A stretch of 64,000 nt of DNA from CAMUQR01 sp963539845 (GTDB taxonomy: Bacteria > Patescibacteriota > Saccharimonadia > Saccharimonadales > Saccharimonadaceae): NCBI GenBank assembly GCA_963539845.1, contig CAUTML010000001.1:62001-126000 (forward strand). The letters are read 5' to 3'. Below the pieces are notes generated by a model. It saw only the letters and a list, made by a program, of their open reading frames with translations, ran no database searches and had not been told where the DNA came from. The translations under genes and the position numbers were made by a program. Position 1 is the first letter of the stretch. The number at the start of each line of letters is the position of its first letter. Below, piece by piece: positions 41,230 through 49,221 of the stretch.

Positions 41230-41783
41230 ATGCTACGTCCAATATCGAATATGAAGCTAAAATTCTAAATATCGATCCGTCGGGAATTAAACAGAAATTA
41301 CGCCAGCTTAAAGCCACTAAGATTGGCGAGTGTAATTTTAGGCGCTATGTGTTTGACACAACCCCTGTTACGCCTAATCGTTGGGTACGACTCAGATCTG
41401 ATGGTCAAAATACCACGCTAACCGTTAAACAAATCGACAGTGACTCAATCGATGGAACTAGCGAATGGGAAACGGAGGTTGGTGATATTGATCAGGCTTT
41501 GATTATTCTCAAAAAAATCGGTATCAAACCACGTGGTTATCAAGAGAACAAACGTCTGGAATATCGTCTTCGTGGCGTGCAGGTGACGATTGATTTATGG
41601 CCAAAATTGACGCCTTATGTTGAAATTGAGGGCGCTAATAAAGCTGAGGTTGTGGCTACGGCGCGAATTTTGGGTTATTCTGAGCAGGATTTGGTTGCTA
41701 AAAACACAGCGGATTTGTATCAGGAAATCGGTATCGACCTCAAACAGATCGCTGAATTGACATTTGATAAGCAAAGCGCTTAA
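41230..41783 (+). CDS. CYTH-domain protein (class IV cyclase/triphosphatase-like) with an apparent frameshift at its start
   Basis: The frame ending at 41783 is open back to 41217. Its codons from 41244 encode IEYEAKILNIDPSGIKQKLRQL, which carries the ExExK metal motif of CYTH enzymes; VRLRSDG, LTVKQI and EWETEV then RLEYRL and PYVEIEG follow as further family blocks. No ATG, GTG or TTG is in that frame before the motif. The only ATG (41230, MLRP) is one frame off, so a single missing base near 41240 would restore a normal gene. Either it is frameshifted, or it starts at an unusual codon. Starting at GTG 41349 would remove the active site. Confidence 0.6.
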
Positions 41784-41813
41784 TTTAGTGATCTGTCTAA
41801 AAGCTTAGCGGAA

Positions 41814-41839
41814 TAAAAAAACCACCCGAATTGGGTGGT
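41814..41839 (-). terminator. Terminator of the guanylate-kinase-like gene
   Basis: On the minus strand ACCACCC, 5-base loop, GGGTGGT and a run of seven T. On the plus strand it could also stop CYTH transcripts weakly. Confidence 0.75.
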
Positions 41840-41843
41840 GGGG

Positions 41844-42665
41844 CTATTGGAGTAGCTGACGGAGGGTCGCGAGTGTGGTTTCGAGTTGGGCGTTGATTAA
41901 CACTAGCAACTGGACATCTGGTTGGTCAATTATCAACGACAACTTGCTAAATTCGTCAATTTGCCGTTGTCCGAGGGTCGATTCGAAGACCTCTGCAGTC
42001 AGTTGTCTTTTGGCAGAATCAGGTTCTTGCGACAGGCGATAAATCAAACGCTGAGCACTACTAGCAAGGATCGGTTCCGGCGGCAAAAGATAAACCAGGA
42101 CTTTATCGGTTTGAGACAAGTTAATCGCTTGAGAAATCTTGATGATATTTTCCGGATTCTCCTCAAACAAACAGCCGGTGGTTGCATCGTGCAGTTTCTG
42201 GGTGATTTCGGCTTTTTCAACGCCATACCAGCCTCGACCAGGTCGTTCGAGCGACGAGGCGAACGCGCCAGCTGATTGCTGAGCCTGGAAGGTTTTTAGG
42301 TCGGTAAATTTATAATGCACTCCGTCGATTTCGCCTTCTCGAGCGGGGCGGGTGGTGGTGTTGACGATTTTACTAAAACCAAAGTCGTCCAGCAACTTGG
42401 ATCCGATGGTGCCTTTGCCAACTGCCCCTGGTCCAGCGAAGCCAATCAGCAGTTTATGACCAGGAGTCCTGGTGAACGTTATTTGGCTGGAACTAGCTAG
42501 TTGTTGAGCTGGTCGAGTTGACGAATCGAGTTTAAATAACTCACTAATCTGAATTAAAGCTTGTTCCCAAGCTGTTTCAAGCTGGTCAAAACGGGATTTT
42601 AAGCCGTTTTCAACGACAATAGCAGTAACTTCTTCTCGGCTTGGAAAATGGTTTGGTTGAATCAT
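41844..42665 (-). CDS. Guanylate kinase-like protein with extended N-terminus
   Basis: 273 residues. From about residue 70 the guanylate kinase blocks are visible: P-loop GFAGPGAVGKGT, NTTTRPAREGEIDGVHYKFTD (GMP-binding), then GWYGVEKAEI. The first 70 residues are an extra helical part and the lid/C-terminal region is unusual (LPPEPILASSAQRLIYRLSQEPDSAKRQL). It may be the cell's GMP kinase, or a kinase with another substrate. AGAGGAGG precedes ATG 42665 at good spacing. Confidence 0.7.
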   Translation of the reverse strand: MIQPNHFPSREEVTAIVVENGLKSRFDQLETAWEQALIQISELFKLDSSTRPAQQLASSSQITFTRTPGHKLLIGFAGPGAVGKGTIGSKLLDDFGFSKIVNTTTRPAREGEIDGVHYKFTDLKTFQAQQSAGAFASSLERPGRGWYGVEKAEITQKLHDATTGCLFEENPENIIKISQAINLSQTDKVLVYLLPPEPILASSAQRLIYRLSQEPDSAKRQLTAEVFESTLGQRQIDEFSKLSLIIDQPDVQLLVLINAQLETTLATLRQLLQ

Positions 42666-42757
42666 AGATTGTGCCTCCTCTGATTTGCTAATTGAAATAT
42701 ACTAATCTAGGCCTAATTTTAATCGATTTTGTAAAAAATGTAAAATTGACTTAGCTA

Positions 42758-42787
42758 TTGACATTTAGTTAACATTTGTGATATAAT
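42758..42787 (+). promoter_or_regulatory. Consensus promoter of nusA
   Basis: Perfect TTGACA (42758-42763), 18-base spacer ending TGA, perfect TATAAT (42782-42787). This is the strongest promoter in the window by eye. Confidence 0.85.
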
Positions 42788-42801
42788 GAAAGAGTACATT
42801 T

Positions 42802-42824
42802 CCGACCGGCAGGTCGGGTTTTTT
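42802..42824 (+). terminator. Terminator-like hairpin in the nusA leader (putative attenuator)
   Basis: CCGACC (42802-42807), GGCA loop, GGTCGG (42812-42817), then G and six T. It begins about 8 bases into the predicted transcript and ends 28 bases before the nusA ATG. No upstream gene on this strand needs a terminator here. Confidence 0.75.
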
Positions 42825-42852
42825 AATAAAATAATAAAAGTAAAGGAAAAAC

Positions 42853-43974
42853 ATGGAAGATTTAGATTTAAAACAATTTGTGGCTCTGGTTGGGGCGATT
42901 GCTGAAGAAAAAAACCTCACCGAAGCTAAAGTGATAGAAATCATCGAGACGGCGATTGCGGCGGCTTGGCGACGAGATAATGGTGATCGCGACCAAGTGG
43001 TGCGGGCTGAACTTAATACTGTTGATGGCACCGCCAAGGCTTTTGTGGTGTATGAAGTTGTCGAAGAAGTCGAAAATCCTAAAGCGCAACTGACGCTCGA
43101 ACAAGCTCGTGAGCGTCAAGCTGATGCTGAGCTTGGTGGCACGATCGAAGAAGAGCACGAAGTTAAGAAATTTGGTCGAGTGGCGGCTATGACCGCTAAA
43201 CAAGTGATTGTTCAGCGCCTCAAAGAAGCCGAAAAAGAAGTGATGTTGGCCGAATACGAGGATCGAATCGGCGAAGTGGTTAATGGCAATATTCAGCGAG
43301 TTGACCGCGGAACAGTTTATGTGGATCTCGGCAAAGGTACCGGAATTATTCCTCGCCGTGAGCAAATCCCAGGCGAATATTATGCTGCTGGTGCGCGTAT
43401 TAAGGTGTTGATTAAAGACATCGAACGAGGAATGCGTGGCGCTCAGCTGATTTTGAGTCGGGCCGATTCAGTGTTTATTGAGGAATTATTTCGCAATGAA
43501 GTGCCTGAGATGGAAAACGGGGCGGTTGAGATTAAAGCCATCGCCCGTGAAGCCGGGGTGCGCACTAAAATTGCTGTTTGGTCTGATGTGCCGGGCGTTG
43601 ATCCGGTTGGAACCTTGGTCGGCGGACATGGCGTGCGTATTCAATCGGTGATTCAAGAAATTGGCGATCGGGAAAAAATCGATGTGATTAATTATAGTGA
43701 GAGTGTCAGTGAATTGATTTATAATGCGCTCAGTCCAGCTGAAGTGATTAATGTCGAAATTGACGACGAAACTAAAAAAGCTAAAGCATTTGTGACTAAA
43801 GATCAGCAATCGATTGCTATCGGTCGCTCTGGTCAAAACGTCCGGCTGGCTAGTCAGTTGGCGGGCTATGAAATTGACATCGTGGTGGCCGGCGAGGAAA
43901 AAACCGCCAAGCCGAAGCGTCGCAACGTCGAAGATGCGCTGATTACCGCTGTAGAAGAAGAGAGCGAAGATTAG
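42853..43974 (+). CDS. nusA: Transcription termination/antitermination factor NusA
   Basis: 373 residues, the short form without C-terminal acidic repeats. Domains: N-terminal RNA-polymerase-binding part (residues 1-125, VIEIIETAIAAAWRR), S1 domain (RIGEVVNGNIQRVDRGTVYVDLGKGTGIIPRREQIPGE), then two KH domains (VGGHGVRIQSVIQEIGDREKIDVI and QQSIAIGRSGQNVRLASQLAGYEIDI). It stands alone; the rimP, rnpM and infB neighbours usual elsewhere are missing. The leader hairpin suggests feedback control. Confidence 0.96.
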   Translation: MEDLDLKQFVALVGAIAEEKNLTEAKVIEIIETAIAAAWRRDNGDRDQVVRAELNTVDGTAKAFVVYEVVEEVENPKAQLTLEQARERQADAELGGTIEEEHEVKKFGRVAAMTAKQVIVQRLKEAEKEVMLAEYEDRIGEVVNGNIQRVDRGTVYVDLGKGTGIIPRREQIPGEYYAAGARIKVLIKDIERGMRGAQLILSRADSVFIEELFRNEVPEMENGAVEIKAIAREAGVRTKIAVWSDVPGVDPVGTLVGGHGVRIQSVIQEIGDREKIDVINYSESVSELIYNALSPAEVINVEIDDETKKAKAFVTKDQQSIAIGRSGQNVRLASQLAGYEIDIVVAGEEKTAKPKRRNVEDALITAVEEESED

Positions 43975-44013
43975 CTTCGGTAGTTTACGCAAGAAGCCCA
44001 AGAAACAAAAATG

Positions 44014-44050
44014 CAGACTTGGAGTTAAGCGATTCCGGGTCTGTTTTTTT
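44014..44050 (+). terminator. Intrinsic terminator of nusA
   Basis: CAGACTTGGA (44014-44023) pairs with TCCGGGTCTG (44034-44043) through 10 pairs including two G-U, followed by seven T. Confidence 0.75.
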
Positions 44051-44123
44051 AAAAAACAAGGCGGGGTGTCGGTGGCGGTCAATGATAAAAGAATGCTAAA
44101 AAGTGGCGTAACCGGGATTTTTT

Positions 44124-44132
44124 TGTTAAAAT
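44124..44132 (+). promoter_or_regulatory. Extended -10 of clpC (near-leaderless)
   Basis: TGTTAAAAT with TAAAAT at 44127-44132, 6 bases before ATG 44139. A second ATG at 44145 is also possible. Confidence 0.55.
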
Positions 44133-44138
44133 AAAGAG

Positions 44139-46622
44139 ATGAAAATGGAAGAATTTGCCAATATTATCAATAATTTAACGGAGAACGCTAAGGCGAGTCT
44201 GCTGGGGGCGGATATTTGGGCATATTCGATGGGCCAATCGGTAATTAGCACTGAGCATATTTTATTGGGGTTAGCGTGGCGAGCTAATTCGACAGCGGGA
44301 ACTTTTTTGGAGGATGCTGGGGCGGATATTGCTGTTTTGAAAGATAAACTGGGCGTAGCTGATGTGCAACCAGCCGTGATGTCGGTGGTCCCTGCGACGC
44401 GAATGTTTGATGATGATGCGCGAGTGGCTTTTGAGGAGGCTTGTCGAGTGGCCTCTGATAACGGGCTGGATTATGTTGGCTCGGAACATTTGTTGTATGG
44501 TATTTTGTCGGCTAAAGGCGGTTCGTTGGCGACGGTGATGCTTCAATCAGCGGGCGTTGATATTGAGATATTACGTGATGAATTGGTGAGTTTTATCAAC
44601 CGACGGGAAGTGATCCAAACCCGAAAAAAACAAAATACTGGTGAGGCGCGTCGTATTTTTAAGGCTAAACCGGAACTATTAATTGATCGGTTCGGGGTTA
44701 ATTTAACTGAGCGGGCGTTTCAGGGCGAACTTGATCCGGTGATTGGACGAACAGCACAAATTGAACGCTTGGCGACGATTTTGTCGCGACGCACTAAATC
44801 CAATCCGATGCTGATTGGCGAGCCGGGCGTCGGTAAAACCGCGGTGGTGGAAGCCCTGGCTCAACAAATCGCTAAGGGCAATGTGCCGTTAAATCTGATT
44901 GGTGCTGAAATCATTCAGCTCGATTTGGCGTCGATGATCGCTGGAACTAAATACCGCGGGGAGTTCGAACAACGTTTGAAACAGATTATTGATGAACTGT
45001 CGGCTGATCGGTCGCGGATTGGATTTATTGATGAGATTCATTTGTTGATGGGCGCTGGAGCGGCTGAAGGTATGATGGACGCGGCTAATATTTTAAAACC
45101 AGCCCTGGCACGAGGGCAGATTCGTTTGATTGGGGCGACGACTTATGAGGAATATCGTCGGTTTATTCAAAAAGATCAGGCGCTCGATCGACGGTTTCAG
45201 ACGGTGGAGATTACTGAGCCGAGCTTGGATGAAACGGTTAAAATTATCAAAGGCCTGCGTCGTAATTACGAACTGCATCATTTGGTGGAACTGTCCGATG
45301 AAGTGATTGCGCAGGCGGTGACGCTGGCTGATAAATATCTGACCGATCGATTTATGCCGGATAAGGCGATTGATTTGATTGATGAAGCTTCGGCGCTCAA
45401 ACGCGTGCGTAAAATGAAATCTTCACCGGAGTTTAAGCAATCAATGTGCGAAGCGACTCAGTTAGAAATTGATCTAGCAAAAGCCCTGGAACAAGAGGAT
45501 TATGAATTGGCGTCGGAGTTGAAAAATCGACTTGATAAACTCGAAGTTGAGCTCAAAAAACAACGCAAAAGGCTCGCCAAACAAACCACTACGCGCTTGG
45601 AAATTGCTGATGTGGCACGTGTTATAGCTTTGCGCACCGGTATTCCTGTTCAACAGTTAACTAAAAGTCAGAAGAAACTGATGCTGGGTCTCGAGAAAAA
45701 CTTGGCGAAGCATATTATCGGACAGCCGACGGCGGTGGCAGAAGTGGCCAAGGCGATTCGGCGCTCGCGTAGTGGCATTGGTGATTCGCGTCGACCGATT
45801 GGTTCGTTTATTTTTCTGGGTCCGAGTGGTGTGGGCAAGACTGAACTAGCAAAAGTCTTGGCGCGAGAAGTGTTTGGTAGTGAAGACGCTTTGTTAAAAA
45901 TTGATATGAGCGAGTTTGCTGAGCGTCATTCGTTGAGTCGGTTGCTGGGGGCGCCAGCTGGTTATGTTGGTTATGACGATGGCGCTAAGCTGACCGATGC
46001 GATTCGTCGTCGACCGTATCAAGTGGTGCTGTTTGATGAAATTGAGAAGGCAGATGGTGATGTTTATAATATTTTGTTGCAGTTGTTGGAAGATGGCTAT
46101 TTGACTGATTCGCGCGGACAAAAAGTCAGTTTTAAAAACACGATCGTGATTTTGACCAGTAATTTGGGTACCGAACAAATCGCCGAGCGCAATAATAAAC
46201 GCAGTTATGGCTTCGGTCAAGGGGCGGAATTAGTGGTTGATAGCAAAAAACTGGCTATTGAGGCGCTGGATCGGTTTATGCCGATTGAGTTGATTAACCG
46301 GTTTGATGATGTGGTAGTGTTTAATCAATTAATCACGAGCGATGCTCGCCAAATTGTCGATTTGATGCTTAAGGATCTCGAAAAACGTTTGCAAATTAAA
46401 AATTTAACGCTCAAAATCAGTCCATCGACTAAAAAAATGCTTCTCGAAAAAGGTTTTAGTGACAAAAAAGGGGCGCGTCTGCTCAGGCGCACTATCGAAG
46501 AACAAATTGAGGACCAAATCGCTGAGGCACTGTTGGCGGATAAGATTCAGGCTGGCGATCAGATCAAGCTGGCGGTCAAAAAAGGTCAGCTGGAGCTCAA
46601 AACTTATGCGCCGGTTAAATAA
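44139..46622 (+). CDS. clpC: ClpC-type AAA+ protease ATPase
   Basis: Unfoldase that feeds ClpP. 827 residues: two Clp-N repeats (ISTEHILLGLAW and YVGSEHLLYGILS), first AAA module (Walker A GEPGVGKTAVVEAL, Walker B IGFIDEIHLL), a middle segment with UVR-like DYELASELKNRLDKLEVELKK as in ClpC, second AAA module (FLGPSGVGKTELAK, VVLFDEIEKAD). KRSYGFGQG is at the position of the ClpP-binding loop (usually an (V/I/L)GF), so ClpP binding is plausible. It heads the clpC-radA-PIN/TRAM series. Confidence 0.95.
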   Translation: MKMEEFANIINNLTENAKASLLGADIWAYSMGQSVISTEHILLGLAWRANSTAGTFLEDAGADIAVLKDKLGVADVQPAVMSVVPATRMFDDDARVAFEEACRVASDNGLDYVGSEHLLYGILSAKGGSLATVMLQSAGVDIEILRDELVSFINRREVIQTRKKQNTGEARRIFKAKPELLIDRFGVNLTERAFQGELDPVIGRTAQIERLATILSRRTKSNPMLIGEPGVGKTAVVEALAQQIAKGNVPLNLIGAEIIQLDLASMIAGTKYRGEFEQRLKQIIDELSADRSRIGFIDEIHLLMGAGAAEGMMDAANILKPALARGQIRLIGATTYEEYRRFIQKDQALDRRFQTVEITEPSLDETVKIIKGLRRNYELHHLVELSDEVIAQAVTLADKYLTDRFMPDKAIDLIDEASALKRVRKMKSSPEFKQSMCEATQLEIDLAKALEQEDYELASELKNRLDKLEVELKKQRKRLAKQTTTRLEIADVARVIALRTGIPVQQLTKSQKKLMLGLEKNLAKHIIGQPTAVAEVAKAIRRSRSGIGDSRRPIGSFIFLGPSGVGKTELAKVLAREVFGSEDALLKIDMSEFAERHSLSRLLGAPAGYVGYDDGAKLTDAIRRRPYQVVLFDEIEKADGDVYNILLQLLEDGYLTDSRGQKVSFKNTIVILTSNLGTEQIAERNNKRSYGFGQGAELVVDSKKLAIEALDRFMPIELINRFDDVVVFNQLITSDARQIVDLMLKDLEKRLQIKNLTLKISPSTKKMLLEKGFSDKKGARLLRRTIEEQIEDQIAEALLADKIQAGDQIKLAVKKGQLELKTYAPVK

Positions 46623-46658
46623 GGTGACGTTGCAAAATAAGCGGTCGCTGAGCCGACC

Positions 46659-46736
46659 TAGCTTGGCGATCCAGGAATCAAATCACAGTCTCGATTCGCT
46701 CGATTCCTCTAGGCTCGCCCCAATGGGAGTAAGCTA
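46659..46736 (+). promoter_or_regulatory. Folded leader upstream of radA
   Basis: Nested complementary blocks: TAGCTT (46659-46664) with AAGCTA (46731-46736), GGCGA (46665-46669) with TCGCC (46715-46719), GGAATC (46674-46679) with GATTCC (46702-46707). The GGGAG ribosome binding site (46725-46729) sits in the bulge. It could modulate translation of radA. Confidence 0.4.
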
Positions 46737-48095
46737 ATGGCTAAACTCAAATCTGTTTTTATTTGTCAAAAATGTGGCGCGCGTCATCCGAAATGGATGG
46801 GGCGGTGTAACGAATGTGGCGAGTGGAATTCGTTAGTGGAAGAAGTGCTGGACGACGCCAAAACCGCCATCGCTAAATCGCGCCAAACCGCTTCGGTGCT
46901 AATGCCCGAAAAATTACGCTATGACAGCGGTCGAGCGCAGGTTGATGAGCGCCGACTGGATTGTGGCATCAAGGAAATTAACGACGTATTGGGCGGTGGT
47001 TTTTTGACTGGTGGCGTGGTGCTGTTGGCAGGTCAGCCGGGTATCGGTAAATCGACTTTGCTGATGCAAGTGGCGGGCTTCATTTCGCAAGAGGCGCGGG
47101 TGCTGTATGTGTCGGGTGAGGAATCATTTGCTCAAGTAGCATCCCGGGCGCATCGCTTACACCCTAGCAAAGAGCTAACGATCGAGTTTATCTCTTCAAC
47201 CAATGTGGCGGATATTTCGGCAACCGTGCTAGCGCAGAAATATGATTTGGTGATTATCGACTCGATCCAAACCATGCAACTCGATTCGATTGCTTCGGCG
47301 CCAGGTTCGGTTAGCCAGATTACTAATTCCACCAATGCCCTGATCCAGTCCGCTAAAACCGCTAATTCGGCGATGGTGATCGTTGGTCATGTTACCAAGG
47401 AAGGCTCGATTGCTGGACCGAAGATTTTGGAGCATTTAGTGGATGTGGTAATGCAGTTTGAGGGTGATCGCTATGGTGGTTTTAAAACTATTCGCGCCAT
47501 TAAAAACCGTTATGGCTCGACCGAAGAACTAGCAATTTTAGAAATGACTGCTTCGGGCTTAAAAGTTGTCAAAAACCCATCGGAGATTTTGTTAAAAGAG
47601 CGTTCCAATACTGATGGCTCGATTGTGCTGGCGACAGTTGAGGGTAATCAGCCTCTGCTGGTCGAAATTCAAGCGCTAGTCAATAAAACTAATTTTGGTT
47701 ATCCGAAGCGCACCGCCTCGGGTTTTGACACCAATCGCCTGAATTTATTAGTGGCGGTGATTGAACGGCGCACTAAACTGGACTTGAGTGATAAGGATAT
47801 TTATGTTAATGTAGTGGGTGGTTTGAAGTTGAATGATCCAGGCGCTGATTTGGCTGTGGTAATGGCGATTACCTCTAACGCTACCGGTCGCAAACTTGCT
47901 GACGACATCGTGGTGTTCGGTGAAATCGGTCTGGGCGGTGAGGTGCGAAGCGTGCCGAGTATCGCTACCCGTATCAAAGAAGCAAAAAAACTCGGCTTCA
48001 CCAAAGCCATCGCTCCGAGAGGCGATGTCAAAACTGATTTTATTGAGTCGGTTAAAGATCTCCGACAAATTTTAATTAAATATCTCGAAAAATAA
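46737..48095 (+). CDS. radA: DNA repair protein RadA
   Basis: RecA-like ATPase with a Lon-like C-domain, acts on recombination intermediates. 452 residues: the N-terminal zinc finger is intact (C10, C13, C24, C27: FICQKCGARHPKWMGRCNECGEW), Walker A GQPGIGKSTLL, the KNRYGSTEE signature of RadA and the C-terminal domain (YVNVVGGLKLNDPGADLAVVMAI). 114 bases after clpC on the same strand. Confidence 0.96.
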   Translation: MAKLKSVFICQKCGARHPKWMGRCNECGEWNSLVEEVLDDAKTAIAKSRQTASVLMPEKLRYDSGRAQVDERRLDCGIKEINDVLGGGFLTGGVVLLAGQPGIGKSTLLMQVAGFISQEARVLYVSGEESFAQVASRAHRLHPSKELTIEFISSTNVADISATVLAQKYDLVIIDSIQTMQLDSIASAPGSVSQITNSTNALIQSAKTANSAMVIVGHVTKEGSIAGPKILEHLVDVVMQFEGDRYGGFKTIRAIKNRYGSTEELAILEMTASGLKVVKNPSEILLKERSNTDGSIVLATVEGNQPLLVEIQALVNKTNFGYPKRTASGFDTNRLNLLVAVIERRTKLDLSDKDIYVNVVGGLKLNDPGADLAVVMAITSNATGRKLADDIVVFGEIGLGGEVRSVPSIATRIKEAKKLGFTKAIAPRGDVKTDFIESVKDLRQILIKYLEK

Positions 48096-48195
48096 CTAAT
48101 AATTACGGTGTTTTTTATTAAATAAGCCAAGCTTAGACTTTATTTTAAAAATTATTAGCGCTTATGATATAAAAACCGCCACAGAAAGGAATTTT

Positions 48196-49158
48196 ATGGA
48201 ACAGTATTTATTTTTAGCGTTATTGCTAATTATTTTGGGTTTGACGGCGGACAACTGGCGTCGACTCCGATGTCGGACACTACGCTCGGGAGCGACGCGT
48301 CGGATGTTGTTGGACACTTCGGTGTTGATTGATGGACGAATTTTAGAGCTGGCTAAAACCGGTTGGCTAAATGATGAATTGGTAATTCCGCGCTCGGTGT
48401 TGTCAGAATTACAACTTCTAGCCGACGGTGCGAACGCGGATAAACGAGCCCGAGCTCGTTATGGTATGGATGTGGTAGCGGAATTACAGCGGGTTGAGCA
48501 GGTGACGGTGACGATTCTGCCGGATAATCGTAACACGCCGGAAGGTGTTGATAATCGATTGTTGGAGCTGGCGCGCCAGCAGGGATTTGCTCTAGCGACG
48601 ATTGATTATAATTTAAACAAAATTGCTGTGGTCGAGGGGGTAACGGTACTCAATATTAACGAGCTGGCAAAAGTGATTCGCCTGCAGGTTTTGCCGGGTG
48701 AACATGTTAAAATTAAATTAATCCAAGATGGTCAAGGCAAAGACCAAGCGGTCGGTTACCTCGAAGATGGAGCGATGGTAGTGGTGGCGCATGCTAAAAA
48801 ACACATTGGCGAAATAGTTGAGGTGGAAATCAGTCGAGCTTTGCAGACCGATGCCGGTAAAATGATTTTTGCTGAGCTAGTTAAAAAACAAATCACGTCC
48901 CCAGAGCCAATTCCAAACCGCACAGCGACCGTGAAGCCAAAAAAATCGCTTAAATCCGCTACTCAATCTAAAACGCGCAAAGCTCAGTCTAGTAATCAAA
49001 AAGCGATTGCTACAACTAAACCAAAAGCTCAAAAACCTAACCAACCGAAGAAAGCTATCAACACGACTCAAACCCCTAAGCGTCGTACCCATAAACCAAA
49101 AACTCGCCAAGATGAATATTTGGAGCGCATTATTAGCACTACCTCTAGCAAGCAATAA
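48196..49158 (+). CDS. PIN-TRAM domain protein, YacL-like
   Basis: 320 residues. One N-terminal membrane segment (LFLALLLIILGLTA; YacL of Firmicutes has four), PIN nuclease domain (MLLDTSVLIDGRILEL, VIPRSVLSELQLLAD, VDNRLLELARQQGFALATID with conserved Asp), TRAM domain (LPGEHVKIKLIQDGQGKDQAVGYLEDGAMVVV) and a long Lys/Thr/Pro tail from about 235. Probably a membrane-tethered RNase. Its place after clpC-radA matches the Firmicutes order. AGAAAGGA precedes the ATG; TGATATAAA upstream may be its own -10. Confidence 0.9.
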   Translation: MEQYLFLALLLIILGLTADNWRRLRCRTLRSGATRRMLLDTSVLIDGRILELAKTGWLNDELVIPRSVLSELQLLADGANADKRARARYGMDVVAELQRVEQVTVTILPDNRNTPEGVDNRLLELARQQGFALATIDYNLNKIAVVEGVTVLNINELAKVIRLQVLPGEHVKIKLIQDGQGKDQAVGYLEDGAMVVVAHAKKHIGEIVEVEISRALQTDAGKMIFAELVKKQITSPEPIPNRTATVKPKKSLKSATQSKTRKAQSSNQKAIATTKPKAQKPNQPKKAINTTQTPKRRTHKPKTRQDEYLERIISTTSSKQ

Positions 49159-49178
49159 TTTTTAAGAATGTTTTATTA

Positions 49179-49207
49179 AAATCCCGCTTTGCGTCGAAGC
49201 GGGATTT
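49179..49207. terminator. Bidirectional terminator between the YacL-like gene and the PBP gene
   Basis: AAATCCCGCTT (49179-49189), 7-base loop, AAGCGGGATTT (49197-49207). Confidence 0.85.
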
Positions 49208-49221
49208 ATGATTAATGAGAA

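Noticed and set aside
43486..44082. 198-codon frame antisense to nusA
   Set aside because: Lies wholly opposite a well-conserved gene, composition is the mirror of NusA codons, and no promoter or ribosome binding site is seen.
46459..46737. 92-codon frame overlapping the clpC end and the radA leader
   Set aside because: Composition is a shifted reading of ClpC; the unique part covers the folded radA leader and shows no protein-like features.
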